Source: Paenibacillus lactis (GTDB taxonomy: Bacteria; Bacillota; Bacilli; Paenibacillales; Paenibacillaceae). Taken from it: a stretch of 64,000 bases of DNA. The position numbers were made by a program, and so were the translations under genes. Below the pieces are notes generated by a model that saw nothing but the letters and a program-made list of their open reading frames with translations, searched no databases and was not told the DNA's origin. Of this stretch, positions 16,759 to 25,960 are shown piece after piece. The stretch spans positions 29,226-93,225 of the forward strand of contig NZ_JAGGKI010000020.1 of NCBI RefSeq assembly GCF_017873605.1, in the 5' to 3' direction. The number at the start of each line of letters is the position of its first letter. Position 1 is the first letter of the stretch.

Positions 16759-17823
16759 GTGACACTCAGAATAGGCGTGATCGGTTTAGGCGGAATCTCA
16801 GGCGCCCATATCGCCGGTATTCTGGCCAGTCCTGATGCCGAAGTGTGGGCGATCTGCGACAGCAGCGAGGAGGCGCTTCAGGCGAAGGGCGACCAGCTCG
16901 GCGTGCCGGAGTCGCGCCGGTATCTGCATCATGAAGCGCTGCTGGCCGATCCGAACGTGGATGCCGTTACGATCGGAACGCCGAATCACAATCATTATAC
17001 GATCGCTTATGCGGCGATCAAGCACCGGAAGCCGTTTGCGCTCGAAAAGCCCGTCGCTTTGGACACCAGGGAAGCGGCGATGCTTAAGGATTTGCTCCTT
17101 CAGGACGAACTGCCGCATATGATTTGCTTCTCCTACCGGTATAAGGCCGCCGTCCGCTATGCCAAGTTTCTGATCGAGCAGGGCAAGCTTGGCGCGATCC
17201 GCCATGTGTACAGCCAATACTTGCAGAGCTGGGCGATCCCGGAGCAGCTGCCGCTGGTGTGGCGGTTTCGGAAGGCATTTTCCGGATCGGGTGCTTTAGG
17301 CGATTTGGGATCGCATATACTCGATATGGAGCGGTTCCTTGTCGGGGATGTGGAGCGGGTGTTCTCCGATGCCGGCACGATCATCCGGCAGAGGGAGCTT
17401 CCGGAAGGCGGGGGACAAGGCCCGGTCGACGTCGATGATTACTGCCACGTCCTTGCCCGTATGGAAGGAGGCATCTCCTCGACGATGACGATCTCCAGAT
17501 TCGCTTACGGCCGGGGCAATTACCAGCAGCTTGAGATTTATGGCGAGAAGGGAGCTCTGGTCTATAACCTGGAGGAAGCGGACAGCTTATACGTGAATCT
17601 GGCGGATGAAGGGGATACCGGCTTCCGGAAGGTCGACATTCCAAGGGAATATCAGGCGGATCAGATGCAGGCATTTTTCAATGTCGTGAACGGGAAGGGA
17701 GACGGATTGGACGCGACGATGACGGACGGATACATCAATCAGAGAACGATCGACGCGATCATCCAGTCCTTCACGGAGGAACGGTGGATACCGATAACCA
17801 AGGAGGTTTCAGCAATTGGCTAA
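16759..17823 (+). CDS. Gfo/Idh/MocA family oxidoreductase
   Basis: A 354-residue NAD(P)-dependent sugar oxidoreductase. The N-terminal Rossmann motif GVIGLGGISGAH (residues 5-16) and ALEKPVAL (catalytic Lys of the EKP motif, near 97) are intact; the C-terminal half is the usual sheet domain for substrate binding. The start is GTG with AGGAGG 10 nt upstream. It overlaps the ThuA-like gene by 8 nt. Such pairs usually oxidise sugars or inositols, often converting to or from 3-keto sugars; the exact substrate is not visible. Confidence 0.9.
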   Translation: MTLRIGVIGLGGISGAHIAGILASPDAEVWAICDSSEEALQAKGDQLGVPESRRYLHHEALLADPNVDAVTIGTPNHNHYTIAYAAIKHRKPFALEKPVALDTREAAMLKDLLLQDELPHMICFSYRYKAAVRYAKFLIEQGKLGAIRHVYSQYLQSWAIPEQLPLVWRFRKAFSGSGALGDLGSHILDMERFLVGDVERVFSDAGTIIRQRELPEGGGQGPVDVDDYCHVLARMEGGISSTMTISRFAYGRGNYQQLEIYGEKGALVYNLEEADSLYVNLADEGDTGFRKVDIPREYQADQMQAFFNVVNGKGDGLDATMTDGYINQRTIDAIIQSFTEERWIPITKEVSAIG

Positions 17824-18550
17824 TATCAACGTAACGGTATGGAATGAATTCAGACATGAACGGCATAATGAGGCGATCGCAAGCATTTACCCGAAGGGGA
17901 TTCATCAGGCGATCGCGGATTTTCTGGAGAAGGACGGTGAGCTGAAGGTGCGCACGGCCGTCCTCGACGATCCCGAGCATGGACTGACGGATGACGTGCT
18001 GGCGTCAACGGATGTCCTGCTCTGGTGGGGCCACGTGGCCCATGGGGAAGTGAGCGACGACATTGTGGAGAAGGTGCGCCAGCGCGTCTTGGACGGCATG
18101 GGGCTGATCGTCCTTCATTCGGGCCATGCATCGAAGATCTTCCAGCGTCTGCTCGGCACGAATACCGGGGCGCTCAAATGGCGGGATGACGGGGAGAAGG
18201 AGCGGCTGTGGGTGATCGATCCGAGCCATCCGATCGTCAGCGGACTTGGGGAATATATCGAGATTCCTAAGGAGGAGATGTACGGCGAGCGCTTTGAAAT
18301 TCCGGCTCCGGATGAGCTCGTCTTTGTCTCCTGGTTCGAAGGCGGCGAGGTGTTCCGCAGCGGCTGCTGCTATAAACGAGGGCGCGGCAAGCTGTTCTAT
18401 TTCCGGCCGGGTCATGAGGCGTTCCCGACCTACTATCAGCCGGAAATTCAGCAGGTGATCACCAATGCCGTGCATTGGGCGGCGCCGCTGCAAGGGTCGA
18501 AAACCTCCTACGGGCGTGTATCGCCGCTGGAATACAGCCATACGACATAA
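17816..18550 (+). CDS. ThuA domain protein, TTG start
   Basis: A 244-residue ThuA-like protein (class-I-amidotransferase-like fold). Landmarks are VTVWNEFRHERHNEAI at the N-terminus, DVLLWWGHVAHGEVSD and GMGLIVLHSGHASKIFQRLLGT. ThuA of rhizobia is needed for trehalose utilisation through 3-keto-trehalose, and these proteins commonly pair with Gfo/Idh dehydrogenases as here. AGGAGG at 17801-17806 lies 9 nt before TTG at 17816, inside the end of the upstream gene, so the two are translationally linked. A sugar 3-keto pathway is a reasonable inference. Confidence 0.88.
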   Translation: MANINVTVWNEFRHERHNEAIASIYPKGIHQAIADFLEKDGELKVRTAVLDDPEHGLTDDVLASTDVLLWWGHVAHGEVSDDIVEKVRQRVLDGMGLIVLHSGHASKIFQRLLGTNTGALKWRDDGEKERLWVIDPSHPIVSGLGEYIEIPKEEMYGERFEIPAPDELVFVSWFEGGEVFRSGCCYKRGRGKLFYFRPGHEAFPTYYQPEIQQVITNAVHWAAPLQGSKTSYGRVSPLEYSHTT

Positions 18551-18593
18551 CATCCAGCAGCCAAAATCCAATGGATCTAATGAATATGCAGAG

Positions 18594-18660
18594 GCACCTG
18601 CTAAGGCGCGTTATTTTCTCGGGCATCCCGGTGAATAAGGCCCCCGCCAGGTGCTTTATT
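18594..18660 (+). terminator. Possible weak terminator after the ThuA gene
   Basis: GCACCTG (18594-18600) and CAGGTGC (18648-18654) are complementary with a long loop, followed by TTTATTCTT. Low confidence because of the loop length. Confidence 0.3.
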
Positions 18661-18810
18661 CTTGTCTGCAATAGGGTCGATTGATGGAACTATTCGGATT
18701 TACGTCATTAATCATTCATGCACTTAAGATAAACCGATATCGATATTTGCTCCGGAACGCTGTATAATGTACGAAAATTCGTAAACGACACGAGCAAAGT
18801 GGGTTGGAGC

Positions 18811-19752
18811 ATGGAACAGGACAAGCAGCGCCTCAGCATCGAGGCGGCAAGATTATATTATTTATCGGATTACAGCCAGCAGGACATTGCGGCAAGATTG
18901 GGCGTCTCCCGTCCGACGGTCTCCAGGCTGCTACAGCATGCCAAGGAGCAGGGATATGTGCAGATATCGATCGTGGATCCGCAGGAGGATCTGGATGCGC
19001 TGGGCGAACGCGTCAAGAAGCGGTACAAGCTGGATCAGGTGCTGGTGAGCTATTCGCCGATCAATGAATACCGGGAGATTCAGAAGCATATCAGCAGGAA
19101 AGCCGCCGACTATTTGCATGAAATCGTGAAGGACTCGGACATTATCGGCGTGACCTGGGGAACGACGATGCACGCGGTCGCGCTTCAGCTGCGGGACAAG
19201 CCGGTCCGCGGTGTCGAGGTAGTGCAGCTGAAGGGCGGCGTGAGCCATTCGCAGGTCAATACGTATGCCGCCGAGACGGTTCATCTGTTTGCTGAGGCGT
19301 ATCATACGCTGGCCCGGTATTTACCGCTTCCGGTCATTTTCGACAGCGTGGAGCTGAAGGAAATGGTGGAGAGGGACCGTCATATTCAGCGTATCATTCA
19401 GCTTGGCAAACAGGCGAATATCGCGATCTTTACGGTCGGCACCGTCCATGAGGATGCGCTTCTCTTCCGGCTCGGCTATCTTAGCGAGGAGGAGCAGCAG
19501 CTGCTTGCGCGCGTCGGCGCCGGGGATATCTGCTCCCGCTTCTTTGATGCGAAGGGCCGGATATGCAGCGAAGAGATCAACAACCGGACGGTGGGGATCG
19601 ATCTGGAGGCTCTTCGGGACAAGGAGAGATCCATCCTTGTCGCCGGCGGAAGGAAGAAGCTGGCCGCGATTCGGGCGGCGCTGGTCGGAGGCTACGCGAA
19701 CACGCTCGTCACGGATCAATTTACGGCGCAGGCGCTGCTCGGAACGGATTGA
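18811..19752 (+). CDS. deoR: Deoxyribonucleoside regulator DeoR (SorC family)
   Basis: A 313-residue repressor, as long as Bacillus subtilis DeoR and matching it as I remember it. The N-terminal HTH reads YSQQDIAARLGVSRPTVSRL; the SorC-type effector domain has DIIGVTWGTTMHAVALQL, VVQLKGGVSHSQVNTY and the late DICSRFFDAKGRICSEEINN. In B. subtilis it represses dra-nupC-pdp and is induced by deoxyribose-5-phosphate. Its own terminator separates it from deoC, but an operator in the deoC promoter makes the link firm. The ATG at 18811 is preferred over an upstream GTG (18799) on length. Confidence 0.93.
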   Translation: MEQDKQRLSIEAARLYYLSDYSQQDIAARLGVSRPTVSRLLQHAKEQGYVQISIVDPQEDLDALGERVKKRYKLDQVLVSYSPINEYREIQKHISRKAADYLHEIVKDSDIIGVTWGTTMHAVALQLRDKPVRGVEVVQLKGGVSHSQVNTYAAETVHLFAEAYHTLARYLPLPVIFDSVELKEMVERDRHIQRIIQLGKQANIAIFTVGTVHEDALLFRLGYLSEEEQQLLARVGAGDICSRFFDAKGRICSEEINNRTVGIDLEALRDKERSILVAGGRKKLAAIRAALVGGYANTLVTDQFTAQALLGTD

Positions 19753-19789
19753 ACGATAGGGAAGCTCGTTAAATGAATAGCTCGTAAAG

Positions 19790-19849
19790 AAAACCTTATG
19801 AACGGGGAAGAAGGCTTATGCGGCTAAGCTCCGGTTCATAAGGTTTTTT
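19790..19849 (+). terminator. Terminator of deoR
   Basis: AAAACCTTATGAAC (19790-19803) pairs with GTTCATAAGGTTTT (19834-19847), T-run to 19849. Confidence 0.88.
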
Positions 19850-20011
19850 GCTGCGTCTGGCGCCTTCCATTTGATCAAGCGGTGGTTAGTCTGATTATGT
19901 TTACCCGAACAGGGTATAGAGCATAATAAGCAGACTCCTGTGTAAGAAAATTCCTGTATGGAATGATCATCGAGTGGCGAACAATGATAAAGATCATTGC
20001 CATAAATCGGC

Positions 20012-20105
20012 ATGAACATAATTTCATAAGGTGTTTTACATATGTTCAGAGCTGTGATATGATGGTTCCCGTTGATAGGTTTTTGATAGAATGATAGCGC
20101 TTTAC
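20012..20105 (+). promoter_or_regulatory. deoC promoter with DeoR operator and cre-like site
   Basis: The promoter is TTTACA (20035-20040), 17-bp spacer, TATGAT (20058-20063). A palindrome, ATGAACATAATTTCAT (20012-20027), falls at about -60 to -43, and a partial repeat of its 3' half (TGTTCAG, 20043-20049) lies between -35 and -10. This is the arrangement described for the B. subtilis DeoR operator. TGATAGCGCTTTAC (20092-20105) matches 12 of 14 cre positions on the minus strand, so CcpA repression is possible. Confidence 0.65.
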
Positions 20106-20145
20106 AGAGGGTTGGAAATGATGACGAAAAGGAGTGTTTTCAGCA

Positions 20146-20811
20146 ATGAATATTGCAGGAATGATTGATCATACGCTGCTCAAGGCGGACGCAACCGAGA
20201 CAGAGATTCGGAGAATAACGGAAGAGGCCAAGAAGTATGAATTTGCTTCGGTATGCGTCAACCCCGGCTGGGTTAAATTTTGCGCCGAGCAGCTGGCAGG
20301 AACGAAGGTAAAGGTATGCACCGTCATCGGATTCCCGCTGGGTGCGACAACTTCGGCCGTCAAGGCTTTTGAAACGAAGGATGCGATTGCCAACGGAGCC
20401 ACTGAAGTGGACATGGTAATTAACATCGGCGCGCTGAAGGACGGCAATTACGAATTGGTGCAGAGCGACATTCAATCCGTGGTGGATGCGGCGGCAGGCA
20501 AGGCGCTGGTCAAGGTCATTATCGAGACAAGCCTGCTCACGGATGAAGAAAAGGTGCGGGCATGCGAGCTGGCGGTTAAAGCCGGCGCGGATTATGTGAA
20601 GACCTCGACCGGCTTCTCGACCGGCGGCGCGACACCGGAGGACGTGGCTCTGATGCGGAAAACGGTGGGCGAGAGCACAGGCGTCAAAGCTTCCGGCGGC
20701 GTTCGCAGCAGAGAAGACATGGAGCGAATGATTGAAGCGGGCGCAACGCGCATCGGCGCGAGCTCGGGCGTTAAAATTATGGAGGGCGGACAATCGACGT
20801 CATCCTATTAG
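20146..20811 (+). CDS. deoC: Deoxyribose-phosphate aldolase
   Basis: A 221-residue class I aldolase that splits 2-deoxyribose-5-phosphate into glyceraldehyde-3-phosphate and acetaldehyde. The Schiff-base lysine is Lys152 in DYVKTSTGFSTGGAT; the N-terminal IDHTLLKADAT and VCTVIGFPLG motifs are typical, as is GVKASGGVRS near the C-terminus. AAGGAG lies 11 nt before the ATG at 20146; the GTG at 20134 is inside that site. It is the first gene of the deo operon and catalyses the terminal step for the sugar released by the downstream phosphorylases. Confidence 0.96.
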   Translation: MNIAGMIDHTLLKADATETEIRRITEEAKKYEFASVCVNPGWVKFCAEQLAGTKVKVCTVIGFPLGATTSAVKAFETKDAIANGATEVDMVINIGALKDGNYELVQSDIQSVVDAAAGKALVKVIIETSLLTDEEKVRACELAVKAGADYVKTSTGFSTGGATPEDVALMRKTVGESTGVKASGGVRSREDMERMIEAGATRIGASSGVKIMEGGQSTSSY

Positions 20812-21005
20812 AGGTTGTTCTAAAAGTCTTTAGATCACGAAATGAATCAAGAAGTAACTCGGCATCGAATCTTGAACTCTGCCGGACCTTCCGCTGAAAA
20901 CTCGACTTATTGAACACGTTCTATTAAGGATCAGCTGCTAGAATTGGTGTTTCAGGCAATCTGTAATGTTCTACAAAAAAAATCACCTATGGGGGAACAA
21001 CGAGG

Positions 21006-22184
21006 ATGAAATATTTAATCGCCATATTGGGCTTGCTGGTCGTTTTCGGTCTGGCGTTCATCATAAGCAACGATAAGCGGAACATCCGCTATCGTCCGCT
21101 GGCCGTCATGATTCTGCTTCAACTGATTCTCGGATTTATTTTGCTGAATACGGGCGTCGGTGAGTATCTTGTTAGAGGGATCGCCAATACCTTCGAGGCG
21201 CTGCTTGGATATGCAGGGGAAGGGATTGAATTCGTGTTCGGCGGGATTGCCAATGAAGGTGCCGGACCTTTCTTCCTCAATGTGCTGCTACCGATCGTGT
21301 TTATTTCCGCGTTGATTGGTATACTTCAATATATTAAGGTGCTTCCGTTTATCGTACGATATATCGGTTTGATCTTAAGCAAAATCAACGGTATGGGAAA
21401 GCTGGAATCCTATAATGCGGTAGCGTCGGCGATCCTTGGGCAATCCGAGGTGTTTATTTCGGTCAAGAAGCAGATTGCGCGTATTCCGAAGCATCGGATG
21501 TATACGCTTTGCGCATCGGCCATGTCCACCGTGTCGATGTCCATCGTCGGTGCATACATGACGATGATCGAGCCGCGCTACGTCGTAACGGCGATTGTGT
21601 TGAACCTGTTTGGCGGATTTATTATTGCATCGATCGTCAACCCTTATAAGGTGGATAAAGATGAAGATATCCTGGAAGTTCAGGAGGAAGAGAAGCAGTC
21701 CTTCTTCGAAATGCTGGGCGAGTACATCATGGACGGCTTTAAGGTCGCCATCACGGTTGCGGCGATGCTTCTCGGATTCGTTGCGCTCATCGCCATGATT
21801 AACGGGATCTTCAACCTCATCTTCGGGATTACGTTCCAGCAGCTGCTTGGATTTATTTTCGCTCCGATCGCCTTCGTTATGGGCGTACCTTGGACAGAAG
21901 CCGTGGATGCGGGCAGCATCATGGCTACCAAGCTGGTATCCAACGAATTTGTGGCGATGCTTGATCTGGGCAACTTTACGAACCTGTCCGAGCGTACAAT
22001 CGGTATCGTATCGGTATTCCTCGTTTCCTTCGCGAACTTCTCCTCGATCGGCATTATTGCCGGAGCCGTCAAGGGCTTGAACGAGAAGCAGGGAAATGTG
22101 GTTGCGCGCTTCGGCTTGAAGCTGCTGTATGGTGCGACCTTGGTCAGCGTGCTCTCCGCTACCATTGCGGGCCTGTTCCTGTAG
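21006..22184 (+). CDS. nupC: Concentrative nucleoside transporter
   Basis: A 392-residue polytopic CNT-family symporter importing nucleosides with H+ or Na+. Core motifs include GQSEVFISVKKQIARI (re-entrant hairpin/GQSE motif), YTLCASAMSTVSMSIVGAYM and NFSSIGIIAGAVKGL. It lies between deoC and deoB, as nupC does within the Bacillus dra-nupC-pdp operon, and supplies deoxyribonucleosides to the pathway. A gap of 194 nt from deoC (20812-21005) contains no gene or clear terminator. Confidence 0.93.
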   Translation: MKYLIAILGLLVVFGLAFIISNDKRNIRYRPLAVMILLQLILGFILLNTGVGEYLVRGIANTFEALLGYAGEGIEFVFGGIANEGAGPFFLNVLLPIVFISALIGILQYIKVLPFIVRYIGLILSKINGMGKLESYNAVASAILGQSEVFISVKKQIARIPKHRMYTLCASAMSTVSMSIVGAYMTMIEPRYVVTAIVLNLFGGFIIASIVNPYKVDKDEDILEVQEEEKQSFFEMLGEYIMDGFKVAITVAAMLLGFVALIAMINGIFNLIFGITFQQLLGFIFAPIAFVMGVPWTEAVDAGSIMATKLVSNEFVAMLDLGNFTNLSERTIGIVSVFLVSFANFSSIGIIAGAVKGLNEKQGNVVARFGLKLLYGATLVSVLSATIAGLFL

Positions 22185-22268
22185 GACCGTCACAAACAAA
22201 ACCATGGGAAGCACCGTAACCGTATGACTTTTGATGGAACATCAATTATGTTAAGGGGGAGCTTGGAT

Positions 22269-23453
22269 ATGGAACGTTTCAAACGAATTCACCTGATCGT
22301 GCTTGACTCCGTCGGGATCGGCGAAGCGCCGGATGCGGCCGACTTCGATGATGTCGGTTCCGATACGCTTGGTCATATCGCCCGGGAGTGCAAAGGACTG
22401 AACATGCCGAATATGGCTTCGCTCGGCCTGTCCAACATTCGTGAGATCGAAGGCATTCCCGCAGCCGATCAGCCGCGGGCATTTTATACCAAGATGCAGG
22501 AGGCTTCAAACGGCAAGGATACGATGACCGGCCACTGGGAGATCATGGGCCTGTACATCGATACCCCGTTCCGCGTGTTCCCGGAAGGGTTTCCGGATGA
22601 GCTCATTCAGCGCATTGAGCAGAAAACCGGCCGCAAAGTGATCGGCAACAAACCGGCCAGCGGCACCGAAATCATTGCCGAGCTCGGCGAAGAGCATGTC
22701 AAGACCGGTGCTTTGATCATTTACACCTCCGCGGATTCCGTGCTCCAAATCGCCGCTCACGAGGACGTCGTTCCGCTTAAAGAGCTGTATGAAATCTGCG
22801 AATTTTGCCGCGAGATCACGCTGGAGGATCCTTATATGCTGGGCCGCATTATCGCCCGTCCGTTCGTCGGAGAGGCTGGCAGCTTCAAGCGCACCGCCAA
22901 TCGTCATGACTATGCCCTTAAGCCGTTCGGCAGAACGACGATGAACGAGCTGAAGGATGCGGGCTTCGATGTGATCGCCCTCGGCAAAATCTCGGATATT
23001 TATGATGGCGAAGGCATCACCAAGGCCGTGCGGACGGTGTCCAATATGGACGGAATGGATAAAATGATCCAAACCATGGACGAGGAGTTTACCGGCCTCA
23101 GCTTCCTCAATCTGGTCGATTTCGATGCGGTGTACGGTCACCGCCGCGACCCGAAAGGTTACGGCCAGGCTCTGGAGGATTATGACAAGCGGCTTCCTGA
23201 AGTGTTCGATAAGATGACGGAGGAGGATCTGCTGATCATTACGGCCGATCACGGCAACGACCCGACCTATAAGGGAACGGACCACACGCGCGAATACGTG
23301 CCGCTTCTCGTATATTCGCCGCGCTTTGAACGGGGCGGGGAGCTGCCGCTTCGCCGTACCTTTGCCGATATCGGGGCTACCGTAGCGGACAACTTCGGCG
23401 TGAAGCTTCCGGACCACGGCACCAGCTTTTTGAACGAACTGCAAACCAATTGA
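22269..23453 (+). CDS. deoB: Phosphopentomutase
   Basis: A 394-residue alkaline-phosphatase-superfamily mutase that interconverts (deoxy)ribose-1-phosphate and 5-phosphate, linking the phosphorylases to deoC. The metal site is visible in IVLDSVGIGEAPDAADF at the N-terminus and in ITADHGNDPTYKGTDHTREY near the C-terminus; MTGHWEIMG carries the phosphorylated Thr region. The start at 22269 is set by AGGGGGAG and by homology; 15 additional upstream codons are open but lie before the ribosome site. Confidence 0.95.
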   Translation: MERFKRIHLIVLDSVGIGEAPDAADFDDVGSDTLGHIARECKGLNMPNMASLGLSNIREIEGIPAADQPRAFYTKMQEASNGKDTMTGHWEIMGLYIDTPFRVFPEGFPDELIQRIEQKTGRKVIGNKPASGTEIIAELGEEHVKTGALIIYTSADSVLQIAAHEDVVPLKELYEICEFCREITLEDPYMLGRIIARPFVGEAGSFKRTANRHDYALKPFGRTTMNELKDAGFDVIALGKISDIYDGEGITKAVRTVSNMDGMDKMIQTMDEEFTGLSFLNLVDFDAVYGHRRDPKGYGQALEDYDKRLPEVFDKMTEEDLLIITADHGNDPTYKGTDHTREYVPLLVYSPRFERGGELPLRRTFADIGATVADNFGVKLPDHGTSFLNELQTN

Positions 23454-23472
23454 ATGAGTGGAGGAATGGGAC

Positions 23473-24180
23473 ATGAGTACACATATTGGAGCGAAACCGG
23501 GCGAGATTGCGGAATCCATCCTGCTGCCGGGGGACCCGCTGCGGGCTAAATACATCGCCGACACGTACCTGGAAGATGTGATCTGCTACAACGAAGTACG
23601 GGGGATGCTCGGATTTACGGGCACTTATAAAGGCAAACGCGTATCGGTCCAAGGCACCGGCATGGGTGTGCCGTCCATTGCGATTTACGTGAACGAGCTG
23701 ATCCGGGAGTACGGCGTCAAAAACCTGTTTCGGGTCGGTACTTGCGGCGCAATGCAGGAGCATGTCCACGTCCGCGACGTCATTCTCGCCCAGGCGGCGT
23801 GCTCGGATTCCGGCATGAACCGCCACCACTTTAACGGCTACGATTATTCGCCGATTGCCAGCTTCCCGCTGCTGCTCGGAGCGTATGAGCGCGGAAAGGA
23901 AAAAGGGCTCAATATGCATGTCGGCAATATTTTTACATCGGATGTGTTCTACCGCGAGGACAAATCGGTCGTTGAGAAGCTGATGCAGCATGGCGTGCTT
24001 GGCGTGGAGATGGAGACGACGGCGCTCTACACGATTGCCGCAAGATACGGCGTCAATGCCTTGACGATTCTGACGGTAAGCGACCATCTGCTGACTGGGG
24101 AAGAGACGTCCTCCGAGGAGCGCCAAACGACGTTTAACGACATGATGGAAGTCGCGCTGGATACGGCGATATCCTTATAA
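23473..24180 (+). CDS. deoD: Purine-nucleoside phosphorylase, DeoD type
   Basis: A 235-residue hexameric-type phosphorylase converting purine (deoxy)nucleosides and phosphate to base and (deoxy)ribose-1-phosphate. Motifs are ILLPGDPLRAKYIA (phosphate loop), GTGMGVPSIAIYVNELI, FRVGTCGAMQ, GVEMETTALY (substrate-binding) and TVSDHLLTGEETSSEERQ with the catalytic Asp. GGAGG lies 8 nt before the ATG. It starts 19 nt after deoB, so the two are co-transcribed. Confidence 0.95.
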   Translation: MSTHIGAKPGEIAESILLPGDPLRAKYIADTYLEDVICYNEVRGMLGFTGTYKGKRVSVQGTGMGVPSIAIYVNELIREYGVKNLFRVGTCGAMQEHVHVRDVILAQAACSDSGMNRHHFNGYDYSPIASFPLLLGAYERGKEKGLNMHVGNIFTSDVFYREDKSVVEKLMQHGVLGVEMETTALYTIAARYGVNALTILTVSDHLLTGEETSSEERQTTFNDMMEVALDTAISL

Positions 24181-24219
24181 ATAAGGCCCGAGGCAAGGGG
24201 AAGACAGCTTTAAAGCCAA

Positions 24220-24279
24220 GGGCGCGCCGTAACGAGGCTGCAGCACGATGATCGCCGCGGATGCCCGGACGGCGCGCCT
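24220..24279. repeat. Inverted repeat with GGCGCGCC arms between deoD and pdp
   Basis: GGCGCGCCGT (24221-24230) and ACGGCGCGCC (24269-24278) are perfect complements, extended by one G-T pair, with a 38-nt loop. The mRNA could fold here and affect relative deoD and pdp expression. No T-run follows. A 38-codon open frame from 24249 ends just before the pdp ribosome site but has no ribosome site. Confidence 0.45.
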
Positions 24280-24382
24280 ACGGTTTGGAACGGCACGGTA
24301 TGCTGGTTTCGCTGCAATGCATACAGCGAGGCTGACGGATGAAGGAGTTACGATCATCGCATAAGAGTGAGGAGAATGTACG

Positions 24383-25684
24383 ATGAGAATGGTTGATTTG
24401 ATTGCGAAGAAACGCGACGGCAAGGAACTGACAACTGAAGAGATCAATTTCTTTATCGAAGGATACACGAAGGGAGATATTCCCGATTACCAGGTCAGCG
24501 CCATGAATATGGCGATTTATTTCCAAGACATGTCGGACCGGGAACGGGCCGATTTGACGATGGCGATGGTGAACTCCGGAGAAACGATTGATCTGTCCGC
24601 AATTGAGGGAATCAAGGTCGACAAGCACTCCACCGGAGGGGTCGGCGATACGACGACGCTTGTCCTGGCACCGCTCGTGGCCGCACTCGATATCCCCGTG
24701 GCGAAGATGTCCGGGCGCGGGCTCGGCCATACCGGAGGCACGATTGACAAGCTGGAGTCGATTCCGGGCTTCCATGTGGAGATCAGCAAGGAAGAGTTTG
24801 TGAACCTGGTCAATCAGCATAAAATCGCGGTCATCGGGCAGACGGGGAACCTCACTCCGGCCGACAAGAAGCTGTATGCCCTTCGGGATGTCACGGCTAC
24901 CGTCAATTCCATCCCGCTGATTGCAAGCTCGATCATGAGCAAGAAAATCGCTGCCGGCTCCGACGCCATCGTGCTGGACGTCAAGACCGGCGCGGGCGCC
25001 TTCATGAAAACGGTGGAGGATGCGAAGGAGCTTGCGCATGCCATGGTGAGCATCGGCAACAATGTCGGCCGCAAGACGATGGCGGTCATCTCGGACATGA
25101 GCCAGCCGCTGGGCGTTGCCATCGGCAATTCGCTGGAGGTGCAGGAGGCGATCTTGGCCCTTCGCGGCGAAGGTCCGAAGGATCTGGAGGAGCTGTGCCT
25201 TGCATTAGGCCGACAGATGGTCTATCTCGCCCGTAAGGCGGAGTCGCTGGAAGAGGCGGAGGAGATGCTGAGAGAGGTCATCCGCAACGGCAAAGCACTG
25301 GAGAAGTTCAAGGAATTCATCCAGAACCAGGGCGGTGACCCGTCCGTGGTGGATGATCCGGACCGGCTGCCGAAGGCGAAGTATCTGATCGAGCTTCCGG
25401 CTCAGCGGGACGGCGTCGTGGCCGAGCTCGTCGCGGACGAAATCGGCACGGCGGCAATGTGGCTCGGCGCCGGACGCGCGACGAAGGAATCCGAGATCGA
25501 TCTGGCTGTCGGCCTGATGCTTAACAAGAAGGTCGGCGATACGGTCAAGAAGGGCGAATCGCTCGTGACGATCCACGCGAACCGCGAAGACGTGGAAGAC
25601 GTGAAGCAGAAGCTGTATGAGAGCATCCGGATTGACGATCATGCCGATGCACCGGTTCTGGTGTACGACATTGTAACGGAATAA
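24383..25684 (+). CDS. pdp: Pyrimidine-nucleoside phosphorylase
   Basis: A 433-residue enzyme phosphorolysing thymidine, deoxyuridine and uridine. The family signature SGRGLGHTGGTIDKLESIPG is intact near residues 112-131; KHSTGGVGD near residue 80 forms part of the phosphate site, and SSIMSKKIAAGSDAIVLDVK follows. The C-terminal domain (GLMLNKKVGDTVKKGESLVTIH) is present, so the length is normal. GAGGAGA lies before the ATG. It is the last gene of the deo operon. Confidence 0.95.
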   Translation: MRMVDLIAKKRDGKELTTEEINFFIEGYTKGDIPDYQVSAMNMAIYFQDMSDRERADLTMAMVNSGETIDLSAIEGIKVDKHSTGGVGDTTTLVLAPLVAALDIPVAKMSGRGLGHTGGTIDKLESIPGFHVEISKEEFVNLVNQHKIAVIGQTGNLTPADKKLYALRDVTATVNSIPLIASSIMSKKIAAGSDAIVLDVKTGAGAFMKTVEDAKELAHAMVSIGNNVGRKTMAVISDMSQPLGVAIGNSLEVQEAILALRGEGPKDLEELCLALGRQMVYLARKAESLEEAEEMLREVIRNGKALEKFKEFIQNQGGDPSVVDDPDRLPKAKYLIELPAQRDGVVAELVADEIGTAAMWLGAGRATKESEIDLAVGLMLNKKVGDTVKKGESLVTIHANREDVEDVKQKLYESIRIDDHADAPVLVYDIVTE

Positions 25685-25791
25685 TCGGGATTTCTCGAGC
25701 CGTTCGGGTGCACTGCGCTTGGTAACGACAGCCATTCGGTGATGCCGGGCTAGCGATTACCTTCATTTAACGGAAGAACAAGCAAGCTTAT

Positions 25792-25830
25792 GCCTGTCCC
25801 TTGATGCGCAAGAGAAGGGGCGGGCTTTTT
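25792..25830 (+). terminator. Terminator of the deo operon
   Basis: GCCTGTCCCTT and AAGGGGCGGGC (25815-25825) form a stem with G-T pairs, followed by TTTTT. Confidence 0.75.
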
Positions 25831-25960
25831 GTGCATGAAAAAAGGGTCATATTTCAGCTGATACCCCTCATAGAATGATAATGGGGAAAGGTAAAGCAAC
25901 GCTTATGGGAGAGGCAGATCGCCGGTCAAGAGCCAACCTTGGATGAGGGAGGCTTGTGCC

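Noticed and set aside
20812..21005. Possible riboswitch or terminator in the deoC-nupC gap
   Set aside because: No known riboswitch core or convincing stem with T-run could be found.
22506..23564. 352-codon minus-strand open frame over deoB
   Set aside because: Antisense shadow; deoB is unambiguous.
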